From: Novosphingobium chloroacetimidivorans
GTDB taxonomy: Bacteria; Pseudomonadota; Alphaproteobacteria; Sphingomonadales; Sphingomonadaceae
Reading direction: 5' to 3'
NCBI RefSeq assembly: GCF_014204535.1
Contig: NZ_JACHLR010000004.1
Coordinates: 186,001 to 250,000, forward strand
Length of the DNA stretch: 64,000 nt
The notes beneath the pieces were generated by a model. That model worked only from the letters and a program-made list of their open reading frames with translations, was not told the origin of the DNA and ran no database searches. The translations under genes and the position numbers were made by a program. This document shows, piece after piece, positions 35,476 through 45,196 of this stretch (position 1 is its first letter; each line of letters starts with the position of its first letter).

Positions 35476-36207
35476 TTACTTGCCCGCGGTGGCGAGCGAA
35501 ACGCGATCGGACTGCATGTAGGGAATGGGGTTCACGGCCACGCCGGCGACGCGGACTTCGTAGTGCAGGTGCGGGCCGGTCGAGCGGCCGGTCGACCCGA
35601 CGTAGCCGACCACGTCGCCCTTGCGCACGTGCTGGCCCTCGGCGACGTTCAGACGCGACATGTGGCCGTAGCGGGTCTCGAGGTTGTTGCCGTGCTCGAG
35701 CTGGACGTAGAGGCCGTAGCCGCCGAACCAGGACGCTTTGCCGACGACGCCATCGGCAGTGGCATAGATCGGAGTGCCGACCGGAGCCGAAAGGTCCACG
35801 CCCTTGTGAGCGCGCATGCCGCCCAGCACCGGGTGGGTGCGCATGCCGTAGCTGCTGGTCATCGTCAGGCCATTGAGCGGCGTGCGCGAGGGGATCGAGA
35901 TCGGGCCGCTGATGCCGGCGGCGGCGCGGGCCGAAGCCGAGAGCGGCGATTTGCCGACCGAAGCGGCGAGCCCGGCGTTGCCGGTGCTCTCGAAGTTCTG
36001 CCAGGAGCTGAACAGCTTGCGGAACTGCTCGTCCTCACCGCCGCTCACGCTCTTCTCGGCGCCTTGGGCAGCGCGCAGCGGAGCAGCAATATCGGTGTTG
36101 GCGGCATTGGCGAGAGCCGACTGCCCGGAAACGAAAAGAGAAGCTGCAGCCAAGACACCAGTAACGATGCGGAACCCGGCGAAAGTATGCGTCACGACCA
36201 CTCGCAT
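35476..36207 (-). CDS. M23-family metallopeptidase (LytM-type)
   Basis: The 243-residue protein has a signal peptide (VTGVLAAASLFVSGQSALA) and a C-terminal LytM domain with zinc ligands in MRAHKGVDLSAPVGTPIY (H and D) and the HLHYEVR motif. YGHMSRLNVAEGQHV and GDVVGYVGSTGRSTGPHLH are typical M23 turns. Such enzymes cut peptidoglycan cross-bridges or, when inactive, regulate amidases; here all ligands are present. It stands alone between its own terminator and a DUF455 gene. Confidence 0.92.
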   Translation of the reverse strand: MRVVVTHTFAGFRIVTGVLAAASLFVSGQSALANAANTDIAAPLRAAQGAEKSVSGGEDEQFRKLFSSWQNFESTGNAGLAASVGKSPLSASARAAAGISGPISIPSRTPLNGLTMTSSYGMRTHPVLGGMRAHKGVDLSAPVGTPIYATADGVVGKASWFGGYGLYVQLEHGNNLETRYGHMSRLNVAEGQHVRKGDVVGYVGSTGRSTGPHLHYEVRVAGVAVNPIPYMQSDRVSLATAGK

Positions 36208-36259
36208 TACCTTATTTCCGCCTTGCCGTTATTACGGCCAGGCGTGTTTCACTTGGCCG

Positions 36260-36277
36260 ATCAGCACGAATGCTGAT
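36260..36277. other. Short hairpin between the M23 and DUF455 genes
   Basis: ATCAGCA-CGAA-TGCTGAT is a perfect seven-base stem with a CGAA loop, five bases after the DUF455 stop and about 50 bases before the M23 start. No T-run follows, so it could be a weak terminator or a 5'-UTR hairpin of the M23 mRNA. Confidence 0.4.
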
Positions 36278-36281
36278 GGGC

Positions 36282-37154
36282 TCATGTCTGAGATGGTCGG
36301 ATACCCCCCGCCGCCTCACGAGGATGGGTTATGACCGAAGTTCTTAATGGAACAAGACCGGAGTACCAATCGAGCGGTAGACCGGCTGATCGCCGCGCCG
36401 AGTCGTTGAACGGTTTTTTGATTTGCCCACGGAAGTGCAGCTGAACCAAGGATTTCCAAAGGGAATCGGCTGGCTGATCAGCATTTTGGGCGCATGCGAC
36501 GAAGTGCTTTACACCCGTTCGGACATGCCTGATCTCGTCGTCAAGGATCCGGCTCAACAATCTTGCGCCGATTTGGTCGCCTCCGGCCTTAACCCTGTCG
36601 AGCATGGCGGGAGTGACGTCGAGGCCGCGGGCTTCCAGCACCATGGGCACGACGGCAAGCCGTGCGGCGACATCGTGCCGCGTCTCGTGCGCGGCGTCCC
36701 ACAGGCCGGAGTGCGCGGGCAAGGCCCCGTAAAAGCTGCCCATCTTGCGCAAGTGACGGTCGATGAGCGCGAAGTGCATCGCCTCTTCGGCGGCGATGTC
36801 GAGGAAGTCGGACACGAACTCAGGACCCATCTGGGCGCCGAACCGCCCCGCCATGTCGAGTGCGAGGTCAATGGCGACAAACTCGATGTGCGCCACCGCA
36901 TGCCACAGCGCCACACGGCCGCGTTCGGATCCTGCCTTGCCGCGCTTGGGCATGCGGTTCGGCGGCAACAGCTCGGGCGCGGCGGGTCGAGCCGGCTCGT
37001 CGGGCATGGCGATCTCGAACCCCCAGGCAAGCCGACCGTGCCGCCAGTCACGCGCGACGCGCCGGGCGGCCATGACCTTGGCGCGAGGCTCGGCGGTCAG
37101 CAGCGCGTGGCGGATGGCCGATGCGACGGATGTGTCAGGCTGCTGGCCTTCCAT
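36282..37154 (-). CDS. DUF455 ferritin-like protein
   Basis: The 290-residue product belongs to the DUF455 group of ferritin-like four-helix proteins. Helices carry carboxylate/histidine motifs expected of a di-iron site: AVAHIEFVAIDLALDM, AAEEAMHFALIDRHL, HETRHDVAARLAVVPMVLEARGLD and DDEIRHVRTGVKHF. A related fold is used by tRNA-hydroxylase MiaE, but the substrate of DUF455 is unknown to me. The ATG at 37154 is preceded in frame by a GTG at 37157. A palindromic repeat lies upstream. Confidence 0.85.
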   Translation of the reverse strand: MEGQQPDTSVASAIRHALLTAEPRAKVMAARRVARDWRHGRLAWGFEIAMPDEPARPAAPELLPPNRMPKRGKAGSERGRVALWHAVAHIEFVAIDLALDMAGRFGAQMGPEFVSDFLDIAAEEAMHFALIDRHLRKMGSFYGALPAHSGLWDAAHETRHDVAARLAVVPMVLEARGLDVTPAMLDRVKAGGDQIGARLLSRILDDEIRHVRTGVKHFVACAQNADQPADSLWKSLVQLHFRGQIKKPFNDSARRSAGLPLDWYSGLVPLRTSVITHPREAAGGIRPSQT

Positions 37155-37170
37155 CACTCACCGCCCCTTT

Positions 37171-37262
37171 GTCGTCGCCCCCGCGCAGGCGGGGGACCCG
37201 CTTCTTGCATCATCGCGCGAAGGCGAAGAACAAGCGAGGTCCCCGCCTGCGCGGGGACGACG
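37171..37262. repeat. Paired palindromic intergenic repeat (type B)
   Basis: Two palindromes with arms of the CCCCGCGCAGGCGGGG type (37178-37195 and 37240-37257) face each other across about 45 bases, and the outermost GTCGTC/GACGAC bases also pair. It lies between the peroxiredoxin and the DUF455 gene. Confidence 0.78.
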
Positions 37263-37293
37263 GTATCTATCGGGAAAGCTACATTAAGGAGAG

Positions 37294-37764
37294 TCAAAGC
37301 GCGCGTGCTGCTTCCAGCACCGCTTGCGCATGACCCTTCACCTTCACTTTGTCCCACACCTTGGCGATCCTGCCCGCGGCATCGACGAGGTAGGTCGTGC
37401 GGACCATGCCCATGTAGGTGCGGCCATAGTTCTGCTTCTCGGCCCAGACGCCGAGCGCGTCCGAAAGCCCGTCCTCGGCCGCGTCGCTGGCGAGCGGTAC
37501 CGTGAGCGAGTGCTTGGCGATGAACTTGGCGTGCTTGGCCGGCGGGTCCTTGCTGACGCCCAGCAGCGCGACGCCCGCAGCGTCGAATTCCGGCTTCAGC
37601 GTCGTGAAGTCGATCGCCTCGGTGGTGCAGCCGGGGGTGTCGTCCTTGGGGTAGAAGAACACCACCAGCGGCTTGCCGGCAAAGTCCGACGGCTTGATGG
37701 TGGCGCCGTCCGGCGTCTCCAGAGCGATGTCGGGGAAGGCGTCACCGACGGCAGGCTTGCTCAT
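37294..37764 (-). CDS. bcp: Thiol peroxidase of the Bcp/PrxQ type, single-cysteine
   Basis: The enzyme reduces hydrogen peroxide and organic peroxides. In the 156-residue protein the peroxidatic cysteine is C46 in DDTPGCTTEA, preceded by FFYPKD. The resolving cysteine found five residues later in E. coli Bcp is absent (PGCTTEAIDF), and no other cysteine is present, so it must work as a 1-Cys enzyme with an external thiol. The ATG at 37764 overlaps the glnE stop (ATGA), so the two are translationally coupled. Confidence 0.93.
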   Translation of the reverse strand: MSKPAVGDAFPDIALETPDGATIKPSDFAGKPLVVFFYPKDDTPGCTTEAIDFTTLKPEFDAAGVALLGVSKDPPAKHAKFIAKHSLTVPLASDAAEDGLSDALGVWAEKQNYGRTYMGMVRTTYLVDAAGRIAKVWDKVKVKGHAQAVLEAARAL

Positions 37765-40502
37765 GATGCGATCTCCAGTTCCTCGCCGAACGCGCCGCGC
37801 CAGGCCGTGCCGACGGTGGCACGGGCCTGCGTCAGCCCGGCCATGACCTGCTCCCAATCGTCGCAACCGCAGCTGCGCGCAAGAGCTTCACGCGCCGCTT
37901 CTGGCGGAACCTGCGAATCGGGCGCGAGCAGCCGCGCGGCGACCAGGAACCCGGTGAGCGTCGCTTGCGCCGTCGCCAGATCCACCGGCACGAGGCCGGC
38001 CTCGACCAGTGCGGCCACGGCGCGGCCCATGTCGGGGTCCAGTCCGATGCCGTCGCGCAGCTGCAGGAAGTGGACGGTGAACTCCAGGTCGACGAGGCCG
38101 CCGCGCGCCAGCTTGATGTCGAGCGGCCCGCGCGGCGGCTTGTGGTTAGCCATCGTCGCGCGCATCTTCAGCACGTCGCGGCGCAGCTGCTCGGCCTCCC
38201 GCGGGATCGTCAGCACCGCGTGCACCGCAGCGTCCAGCTCCTCGCGCGCGGCCGGAGAGCCATAGACGGACCGCGCCCGCACCAGAGCCATGTGCTCCCA
38301 GGTCCAGGCCTGCTCGCGCTGGTAACGCTCGAAGCTGTCGATGCTGGCCGCCGGCGGACCCTGCGCGCCCGAGGGCCGGAGCCGGGTGTCGACCTCGAAC
38401 AGCGCTCCCTCGGCGGTCGGCGCGGAGAGCGCGGCGATCACCCGCTGGCAGAGGCGATTGTAGTAAAGCGTCGCCCCGATCGGCCGCCGCCCGTCCGATT
38501 CGCGCGCGAAGTCGCCAGTGAACAGGAACACGACGTCGAGGTCCGAGGCATGGGTCAGCACGCCACCGCCGAAGCGGCCGAGCGCCAGGATCAGGAACTC
38601 GCTTTCGGGGACCACGCCATGGGTACGGCGAAAATCGGCGACGGCAGCCTCGGTCAGCACGTGGCACGCGGCCTCGGCGATGCGCGAGAGGGCGGCGCCG
38701 ATGGCGATCGGATCGCGCGTCCCCTCGATCAGCTGCACGCCCAGCGCGAAACGCCACTCGCCCACGCGCCGCCGCACCGAAGCGAGGATGCGCTGGTAAT
38801 CGTCGCCCGCCTCGAAGCGGGAGAACGCCTCGATCAGCGCCGCGACGTCGCCGGGCAGATCCAGCGCGCTGGCGTCGATCAGCGGGTCGAGCAAGTCCGC
38901 GCGGCGGGCCAGCGCATCGGCGAGCGGCGGGGCAAGGCCGAGGATCCGCGCCAACCGGACGGTGAGGCCGGGGCGTGCTTCCAGCAATCGGAACAGGTTG
39001 ATCGCGCTCGGCAGATTCTCCAGCAAACGCTCCCACCGGGCAAGCGCGCTTTCGGGCTCGGGCGAGGTGGCGAGCGCGGCGAGCAAGTCGGCGCGGATCG
39101 CATCGAACGCCGCGCGGGCGGCATCGGAGCGCAGGGCGCGCATGCGGCCGCCGGTCCAGCTCTCGATGCGCTCGGCTGTCGCGACGGGATCGGCATAGCC
39201 CAGGCGCTCGAGCATGTCGGGCAGCGCCTCGGTCGGCGCTGCCTGCGTGCGCGAGCCGGAGGGATGCGCCTGGATCAGGCTGTCGTAGAGATCGCCCACC
39301 CGGGCGGTGATCGCCGCCACTTCTTCGACCAGCGCCTCGCCGCCTGGCAGGCCATCCAGCCGGGCAACGTTGTCCAGCGCTTCGGGCGTTGCCGGGAGGG
39401 CGTGGGTCTGCTGGTCCTGCACCATCTGCAGGCGGTGCTCGATCACGCGCAGGCGATCGTAGCTTTCGCCCAGCAGGCGCGCTTCGTCCGTGCCGATCAG
39501 CCCTGCCGCGGCAAGGGCGTCGAGCGTTTCGCGGGTGCCGCGCAGGCGTAAAGCGGGATTGCGGCCGCCGTGGATCAGCTGGTGGACCTGCGCGTAGAAC
39601 TCGATCTCGCGAATGCCGCCCCGGCCCTTCTTGAGGTCGAAGCCGGGGCCTGCCTCGGCGTTGCCCCCCGTCGTCCTGCCGAGCGTGCTCGCGCGGATCT
39701 GCGCGGTGAGGCGGCCGATCTCTTCGATGGCGCCGAAATCGAGGCTGCGGCGCCACACGAAAGGGCGAATGGCGGTGAGGAACTGGCGTCCTGCCTCCAG
39801 GTCGCCGGCGCAGGCGCGAGCCCGGATGAACGCCGCGCGCTCCCAGGCGAGCGCCGAAGTTTCGTAGTGGGTCAGCGCCGCGTCGACCGAGATCGCCAGA
39901 GGGCTGACTTCGGAGGCGGGGCGCAGGCGCAAGTCGACGCGGAAGACGTAGCCCTCGCCGGTGACGTTGGACAGGATCTCGACCACGCTGCGGGCCACGC
40001 GCTGCGCCGCCTCGCCGGGCTCGTCGCGCTCGCGCCGGGGCAGCAGTGCGGGGTCGTAGAGCAGAATCGGGTCGATGTCCGAGCTGTAGTTCAGCTCGCG
40101 CGCGCCGTGCTTGCCCAGCGTCAGCGCCAGGAAGCCGGGGCTTTGCGTGGCGGGATCGAAGTCCGGCGCACGGCGGCGGATGCCCGCGACGATCGCGGCA
40201 TCGAGCGCGCGGTCGGCGAAGTCCGACAGCTCTCCCGTGACCTGCAGCAGCGGGAAGGCGCCGGCAAGGTCGCCGATCGCCAGCGCCAGTGCGAGCGCCT
40301 GCTTTTCGCGCCTGAGCGCCACACCGGTGTCCGCCAAACCATCGCCCGCGCGGCGCGCCCAGGCCATCGCTTCGTCGCCGCGCCCTTGCGCGAGAAGGTC
40401 GGCGAGTTCGGGCAGCCGGTCGAGCCCGCGGGACAAGTAAGGTGCATGGGCATGGGCGCGCGCGATCGCGCCGGTCCAGTCCGGTTGGCAGGCCTCGGTC
40501 AT
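37761..40502 (-). CDS. glnE: Bifunctional glutamine synthetase adenylyltransferase/deadenylylase
   Basis: GlnE adds and removes AMP on glutamine synthetase in response to PII and glutamine. The 913-residue protein has the two nucleotidyltransferase domains expected: an N-terminal one with SSDID at 140-144 (deadenylylase) and a C-terminal one with SDLD at 653-656 (adenylylase), linked by a helical regulator-binding domain. The ATG at 40502 gives MTEACQPDW; the frame open beyond it runs into the divergent peptidase promoter. It is upstream of and coupled to the peroxiredoxin gene. Confidence 0.96.
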   Translation of the reverse strand: MTEACQPDWTGAIARAHAHAPYLSRGLDRLPELADLLAQGRGDEAMAWARRAGDGLADTGVALRREKQALALALAIGDLAGAFPLLQVTGELSDFADRALDAAIVAGIRRRAPDFDPATQSPGFLALTLGKHGARELNYSSDIDPILLYDPALLPRRERDEPGEAAQRVARSVVEILSNVTGEGYVFRVDLRLRPASEVSPLAISVDAALTHYETSALAWERAAFIRARACAGDLEAGRQFLTAIRPFVWRRSLDFGAIEEIGRLTAQIRASTLGRTTGGNAEAGPGFDLKKGRGGIREIEFYAQVHQLIHGGRNPALRLRGTRETLDALAAAGLIGTDEARLLGESYDRLRVIEHRLQMVQDQQTHALPATPEALDNVARLDGLPGGEALVEEVAAITARVGDLYDSLIQAHPSGSRTQAAPTEALPDMLERLGYADPVATAERIESWTGGRMRALRSDAARAAFDAIRADLLAALATSPEPESALARWERLLENLPSAINLFRLLEARPGLTVRLARILGLAPPLADALARRADLLDPLIDASALDLPGDVAALIEAFSRFEAGDDYQRILASVRRRVGEWRFALGVQLIEGTRDPIAIGAALSRIAEAACHVLTEAAVADFRRTHGVVPESEFLILALGRFGGGVLTHASDLDVVFLFTGDFARESDGRRPIGATLYYNRLCQRVIAALSAPTAEGALFEVDTRLRPSGAQGPPAASIDSFERYQREQAWTWEHMALVRARSVYGSPAAREELDAAVHAVLTIPREAEQLRRDVLKMRATMANHKPPRGPLDIKLARGGLVDLEFTVHFLQLRDGIGLDPDMGRAVAALVEAGLVPVDLATAQATLTGFLVAARLLAPDSQVPPEAAREALARSCGCDDWEQVMAGLTQARATVGTAWRGAFGEELEIAS

Positions 40503-40663
40503 GGTGTTTGCTTTGGGGGTTTGGCCAGGCCGTAGCAAGGGCGGGTAGGCTGAGGATCCTGCCGCCAGCACTTCCTTGTCTCCTCCGCGCGAACCATCTT
40601 TCCCGTCTTCTTCCCCGGCACCCCCGCTTGTGCGCAGGCACCGCCTCTGGCACCACCCGCCTC

Positions 40664-42385
40664 ATGATCACCTTCTATCCCGCGAAGAAGCCGCTGCCTT
40701 CCCTCCTGGCCGTGCTGGCGCTCGCCGCGCCGGTTTCTGCCAAGCCGGTCTTCAAGCCCGGCACCGCGCTGGCACCGCCGGCAGAGGGCCTCACGGGTTC
40801 GCAAGCGCCGGCGATCTCGGTCGACCTCATGAAGCAGATCACCCGGCGCCTCTCGGCAGACGACTTCGAAGGCCGCGCCCCCAGCGCCGCGACCGAGCCC
40901 AGGGTGCTCGACTACATCGTCAGCCAGTTCAAGGCAGCAGGCCTCCAGCCGGGCAACAAGGGCCAATGGCTGCAGGAAGTGCCCACCGTCGAAATCGAGG
41001 GCAAGAACCAGAGCCCGCTGACGGTGACCGGCGGCAAGACGCCGCTCAGTTTCAGCTTCGGCGATCAGTGGGTCGGCGCCAGCTATCGCGTGACGCCCAG
41101 GACCGCGGTGAAGGATAGCCCGCTGGTCTTCGTCGGGTACGGCATCGTCGCGCCGGAACTGGGCTGGAACGACTACGCCGGCATCGACATGAAGGGCAAG
41201 ACCGCCGTCATCCTGGTCAACGATCCGGACTACGCCGCCACCGGCGAGCAGGGCCTCTTCAAGGGCCGGCGGATGACCTACTACGGTCGCTGGACCTACA
41301 AGTTCGAGGAAGCCGCCCGCCAGGGCGCGACCGGCGCGATCATCGTCCACGACACCTTCCCGGCCGCCTATGGCTGGAACGTCGTCAACTCCAGCTGGAC
41401 CGGTGCGCAGTACTACGTCCAGACTCCGAACGACGCGATGGACCAGACGAAGATGAACGGCTGGGTGCAGAAGGACGTGGCGGAGCAGATCCTGGCCGCC
41501 GCCGGCAAGAACCTGGCGACGCTGACCAAGGCTGCGCAGACCAAGGGCTTCAGGCCGGTGCCGCTCGGCCTGAACGCCAGCGTCTCGTTCGACAACGCGA
41601 TCCGCAAGTCGACCTCGCACAACGTGGTCGGCGTGCTGCCGGGCAAGACCAGGCCCGAGGAGTACGTGCTGTACTCGGCTCATTGGGACCACCTTGGCCG
41701 CTGCACGCCGGACAAGACCGGCGACGATATCTGCAACGGCGCGGTCGACAATGCCGATGGCGTCGCCGCGCTGACCGCGATTGCCAAGGCCAACGTCGAG
41801 GCTGGCGCTGCCGCACGCAGTCAGGTGTTCCTTGCCGTCACGCTGGAGGAGTCGGGTCTGCTCGGCTCCGAGTACTATGCGCAGAACCCGATCTTTCCGC
41901 TCAGCCAGACCGTCGGCGGCGTGAACATGGACGCGCTCGCGCCCGGCGGACGGGTGCGCGACTATGCGATGACCGGCGGCGACAAGTCCGACCTCACCGA
42001 CATGTTCCGCAGTGCGCTCAAGACGCGCGGGCTGGTCGAGGCGCCGGAGAACGACCCCGAGAAGGGCGGCTACTACCGCTCCGACCACTTCAGCATGGCC
42101 AAGCGCGGCGTGCCGATGTTCGCCATCGATCGCGGGATCGACCTGGTGAACGGCGGCAAGGCAGCCGGCAAGGCCGCCAACGACGACTACACCGCCAACC
42201 GCTACCACCAGCCCAGCGACGAGTACTCGGAGAGCTGGGACTGGTCCGGCATTAGCCAGGACGTGGAACTGTTCTACAGCCTGGGCCGCCAGCTGGCGGA
42301 TGGTACGAGCTGGCCGAACTGGCGCGAAGGGGACGAGTTCCGGGCCGTGCGGGACAAGAGCTGCAAGGGCGAGAGTGGGTGTTGA
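40664..42385 (+). CDS. Exported M28-family metallopeptidase
   Basis: The 573-residue protein starts with a signal peptide (LPSLLAVLALAAPVSA). A PA (protease-associated) insert at about 130-300 is followed by the zinc core: YSAHWDHLG (His, Asp), NGAVDNADGVAALTAIA (bridging Asp), TLEESGLLGSEYY (catalytic Glu-Glu) and a later YRSDHFSMAKRGVPMFAI (last His). Such enzymes remove N-terminal amino acids from peptides in the periplasm. The ATG at 40664 was chosen because it opens the signal peptide. Confidence 0.92.
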   Translation: MITFYPAKKPLPSLLAVLALAAPVSAKPVFKPGTALAPPAEGLTGSQAPAISVDLMKQITRRLSADDFEGRAPSAATEPRVLDYIVSQFKAAGLQPGNKGQWLQEVPTVEIEGKNQSPLTVTGGKTPLSFSFGDQWVGASYRVTPRTAVKDSPLVFVGYGIVAPELGWNDYAGIDMKGKTAVILVNDPDYAATGEQGLFKGRRMTYYGRWTYKFEEAARQGATGAIIVHDTFPAAYGWNVVNSSWTGAQYYVQTPNDAMDQTKMNGWVQKDVAEQILAAAGKNLATLTKAAQTKGFRPVPLGLNASVSFDNAIRKSTSHNVVGVLPGKTRPEEYVLYSAHWDHLGRCTPDKTGDDICNGAVDNADGVAALTAIAKANVEAGAAARSQVFLAVTLEESGLLGSEYYAQNPIFPLSQTVGGVNMDALAPGGRVRDYAMTGGDKSDLTDMFRSALKTRGLVEAPENDPEKGGYYRSDHFSMAKRGVPMFAIDRGIDLVNGGKAAGKAANDDYTANRYHQPSDEYSESWDWSGISQDVELFYSLGRQLADGTSWPNWREGDEFRAVRDKSCKGESGC

Positions 42386-42395
42386 AGCGCACCCG

Positions 42396-43268
42396 CTACA
42401 TGATCCAGCGGACGGTATTGAGGTAAAACGAGGCGACCGCAGCACCTTTGGCGTCCAATGCGGGTGAGAAGCGCGCGCGCTTCATCAGCACCGCGCAGGT
42501 GACCTCGTCGAATTTCTTGTCGTTGTACGAGCTTTGCACTTCGCAGGCCGAGGGCATGCCCTGCGCATCAACCGACAGGCGGAAATTCACGAGTGCCTGC
42601 TTGCCTTGGTTGAGCATCGCCGCCGGGTAATCGGACGGGTTGAGCCAGCGACCAGGGCTGGAGAGCGGTCTCGCGTAGCGGGATAGCGAAGCCTGCTGCT
42701 TGGCATCGAGACCCCAGGTGGTCACGAGATTGTCGGTGCAGGCGCGAAGAGCGGCGAAAGGTTTGTCGAGCGGTCCGGTCGCGAAGACGCGCTGTTTGCC
42801 ATAGTAGGAGATCGTTATGCTCTTCACCGCCGCTTCGGTGGCGGGCGTGACGGTTGGGCGCCACTCATCCTCTCCATCACCGATTTTTTCGGCCAGGGAC
42901 TTGTTCGCGAAGAACAAGGTTGCCGTCTTCGTGCCGGCCTTGCCGGGCACCACCGTTTCGATCCGGCGAGGCTTCTGCTCTCCGAATTGCAAGAAGAGAG
43001 CCTCGCCCTGTTCGAACGACTTGAACTCGTCGCTGACCACGGTGAGCTGAAAATTGTCGGTCGGACCGAAGCGATCCATGATCAGCACGCTCGGCTTTTC
43101 CTTGAAGCCAAACCCTCGGCGCAACGTGCAGATCTTTTCCCCGTAGTCCACGTTCCAGGGCGTGAAAGGGGTGAGGTTCACGACCTTGGCAAGCACGATG
43201 GTCGACCACAGACTCGATCCCATCGCGGCGATGACAATGAGCCGCCGACACGTTCCTGACTTTACCAT
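42396..43268 (-). CDS. Exported protein with C-terminal TonB domain
   Basis: The 290-residue product has an N-terminal hydrophobic signal (RLIVIAAMGSSLWSTIVLA) and ends in a TonB_C domain: YPAAMLNQGKQALVNFRLSVD, the CEV...TCAVLMKRARFSPALD pattern and a final beta strand. The middle part is unrecognised and contains CTLRRGFGF. The domain is used in TonB to contact receptors, but here the usual Pro-rich spanning segment and membrane anchor are not evident, so the role is open. It is separated from etfA by a terminator. Confidence 0.75.
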   Translation of the reverse strand: MVKSGTCRRLIVIAAMGSSLWSTIVLAKVVNLTPFTPWNVDYGEKICTLRRGFGFKEKPSVLIMDRFGPTDNFQLTVVSDEFKSFEQGEALFLQFGEQKPRRIETVVPGKAGTKTATLFFANKSLAEKIGDGEDEWRPTVTPATEAAVKSITISYYGKQRVFATGPLDKPFAALRACTDNLVTTWGLDAKQQASLSRYARPLSSPGRWLNPSDYPAAMLNQGKQALVNFRLSVDAQGMPSACEVQSSYNDKKFDEVTCAVLMKRARFSPALDAKGAAVASFYLNTVRWIM

Positions 43269-43322
43269 CGTAGCTGCCCCCGCAAGCCTATGCGTCGGCA
43301 GCGTATCGCAGAACGTGCCACG

Positions 43323-43350
43323 AAAAAACCCGGCCATCGCTGAGCGGGTT
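43323..43350 (-). terminator. Rho-independent terminator of etfBA
   Basis: On the minus strand AACCCG and CGGGTT pair across a 12-base loop and run into a six-base T tract. It lies 27 bases after the etfA stop. Confidence 0.75.
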
Positions 43351-43376
43351 CTTCGTTTTCGTGTTAGCCGCTAAGC

Positions 43377-44306
43377 TCAGAGCTTGCTCGTCAGCTCCGG
43401 CACCAGCGTGAACAGGTCGCCGACCAGGCCGATGTCGGCGACCTGGAAGATCGGGGCGTCCTCGTCCTTGTTGATGGCGATGATGGTCTTGGAATCCTTC
43501 ATGCCGGCAAGGTGCTGGATCGCGCCCGAGATGCCGACCGCGATGTAGATTTCCGGAGCGACGATCTTGCCCGTCTGGCCGACCTGGTAATCGTTGGGCA
43601 CGAAACCAGCATCGACCGCGGCGCGGCTGGCACCGACGGCGGCGTGGAGCTTGTCGGCCAGCGGGAAGATCGTCTTCTGGAAGGTGTCCGCATCCTTGAG
43701 GGCGCGGCCGCCCGAGACGATGATCTTGGCGCTGGTCAGTTCCGGGCGCTCGTTCTTCGCGAGCTCCGCGCCCACGAAGCTGGACAGGCCGGCGTCACCG
43801 GTGGCGGAGACGGCCTCGACGCTGCCCGAGCCGCCGCTGGTCGCCGCCTTCTCGAACGCGGTGCCGCGCACGGTGATGACGAGCTTGGCGTCCGAGCTCT
43901 CGACCGTGGCGATGGCATTGCCGGCATAGATCGGGCGGGTGAAGGTCTTGGGACCCTCGACCGAGAGGATGTCCGAAATCTGCGCGACATCCAGCAGCGC
44001 GGCGACGCGCGGGGCGACGTTCTTGCCGGTGGTGGTGGCGGGGAACAGCACCGCGTCATAGCCCTCTGCCAGGCCGACGATCAGCGGCGCGACGTTCTCG
44101 GCCAGCGCATGCCCGTAAGCGGCATCGTCCGCGAGCAGCACCTTGCCGACGCCCACGATCTGCGCGGCGGCATCGGCGGCGCCTTGCGCGCCCTGGCCGG
44201 CGACCAAAAGGTCGACGTCGCCCAGCTTGGCAGCGGCGGTAACGGCCGCGAGAGTGGCGTCCTTGACGGAAGCGTTGTCGTGTTCGACCCAGACTAGCGT
44301 CTTCAT
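43377..44306 (-). CDS. etfA: Electron transfer flavoprotein alpha subunit
   Basis: EtfA binds the FAD that receives electrons from acyl-CoA and other dehydrogenases. The 309-residue sequence has the FAD-binding C-terminal region with [36 protein letters not shown] and the [32 protein letters not shown] motif. The N-terminal domain has LLVAGQGAQ. It follows etfB on the same strand with a 106-base gap that holds a short inverted repeat. Confidence 0.97.
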   Translation of the reverse strand: MKTLVWVEHDNASVKDATLAAVTAAAKLGDVDLLVAGQGAQGAADAAAQIVGVGKVLLADDAAYGHALAENVAPLIVGLAEGYDAVLFPATTTGKNVAPRVAALLDVAQISDILSVEGPKTFTRPIYAGNAIATVESSDAKLVITVRGTAFEKAATSGGSGSVEAVSATGDAGLSSFVGAELAKNERPELTSAKIIVSGGRALKDADTFQKTIFPLADKLHAAVGASRAAVDAGFVPNDYQVGQTGKIVAPEIYIAVGISGAIQHLAGMKDSKTIIAINKDEDAPIFQVADIGLVGDLFTLVPELTSKL

Positions 44307-44336
44307 TGTCTTGTCCTTTCAGCCCCTGCCGTTCGG

Positions 44337-44386
44337 CCTGCGTGTCTCGACCCGGAAATTGCGAGAGGGCTCGACACGAACGGGGG
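44337..44386. repeat. Short inverted repeat between etfB and etfA (type E)
   Basis: CGTGTCTCGACCC and GGGCTCGACACG are imperfect inverted arms around 12 bases of unpaired sequence. A transcript would fold this as a hairpin between the two ETF genes. I see only one copy in the window. Confidence 0.5.
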
Positions 44387-44412
44387 TTGGATCACTGATT
44401 AGGTGAACCGCC

Positions 44413-45162
44413 TTAGTTGGCGACGCCCATGTCCTTGAGCTTGTTCACCAGCGTGTCGACGTCGGGCACCTTGATGCCGGCGCTGCGGACGGGCGGTTCC
44501 TTGACCGTCAGCGTCTTGAGGCGCGGGGCGATGTCGACGCCGTAGTCGGCGGCGCTCTTCGTATCGAGTGGCTTCTTCTTCGCCTTCATGATGTTGGGCA
44601 GCGAAGCGTAGCGCGGCTCGTTCAGGCGCAAGTCGGTGGTGACGATGGCGGGGAGGGTGAGCTTCACCGTCTCCAGGCCGCCGTCGACCTCGCGCGTGAC
44701 CGACACCGAGTCGCCCTCGATCTCGACCTTGCTGGCGAAGGTGCCCTGAGGGCGGCCGAGCAGCGCGGCGAGCATCTGGCCGGTCTGGTTCGAATCGTCG
44801 TCGATCGCCTGCTTGCCCAGGATGACCAGGCCGGGGTTCTCCTCGGCGACCACGGCCTTGAGGATCTTGGCGACGGCGAGCGGCTCGACCTCGGCATCGG
44901 TTTCGACCAGGATCGCCCGGTCGGCACCCATGGCGAGCGCGGTGCGCAGCGTTTCCTGCGCCTTGGCCGGCCCGACCGAGATCGCGATGATCTCTTCCGC
45001 GGCGCCCTTTTCCTTCAGGCGGATGGCCTCCTCGACGGCGATCTCGTCGAAGGGGTTCATGCTCATCTTGACGTTGGACAAGTCCACGCCGGTGCCGTCG
45101 GCCTTGACCCGCGGCTTGACGTTGTAGTCGATCACCCGCTTGACGGGCACGAGGATCTTCAT
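44413..45162 (-). CDS. etfB: Electron transfer flavoprotein beta subunit
   Basis: EtfB pairs with EtfA and binds AMP. The 249-residue protein has the family signature region [19 protein letters not shown] at the start, [19 protein letters not shown], and the AMP-loop segment [20 protein letters not shown]. The ETF heterodimer passes electrons from fatty-acid oxidation to ubiquinone. GAGAGGA upstream of the ATG is a good ribosome-binding site. A near-perfect palindrome lies 35 bases upstream. Confidence 0.97.
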   Translation of the reverse strand: MKILVPVKRVIDYNVKPRVKADGTGVDLSNVKMSMNPFDEIAVEEAIRLKEKGAAEEIIAISVGPAKAQETLRTALAMGADRAILVETDAEVEPLAVAKILKAVVAEENPGLVILGKQAIDDDSNQTGQMLAALLGRPQGTFASKVEIEGDSVSVTREVDGGLETVKLTLPAIVTTDLRLNEPRYASLPNIMKAKKKPLDTKSAADYGVDIAPRLKTLTVKEPPVRSAGIKVPDVDTLVNKLKDMGVAN

Positions 45163-45196
45163 GCGGTTCGGTCCTCTCTGCGGCGACGCGACTGCA

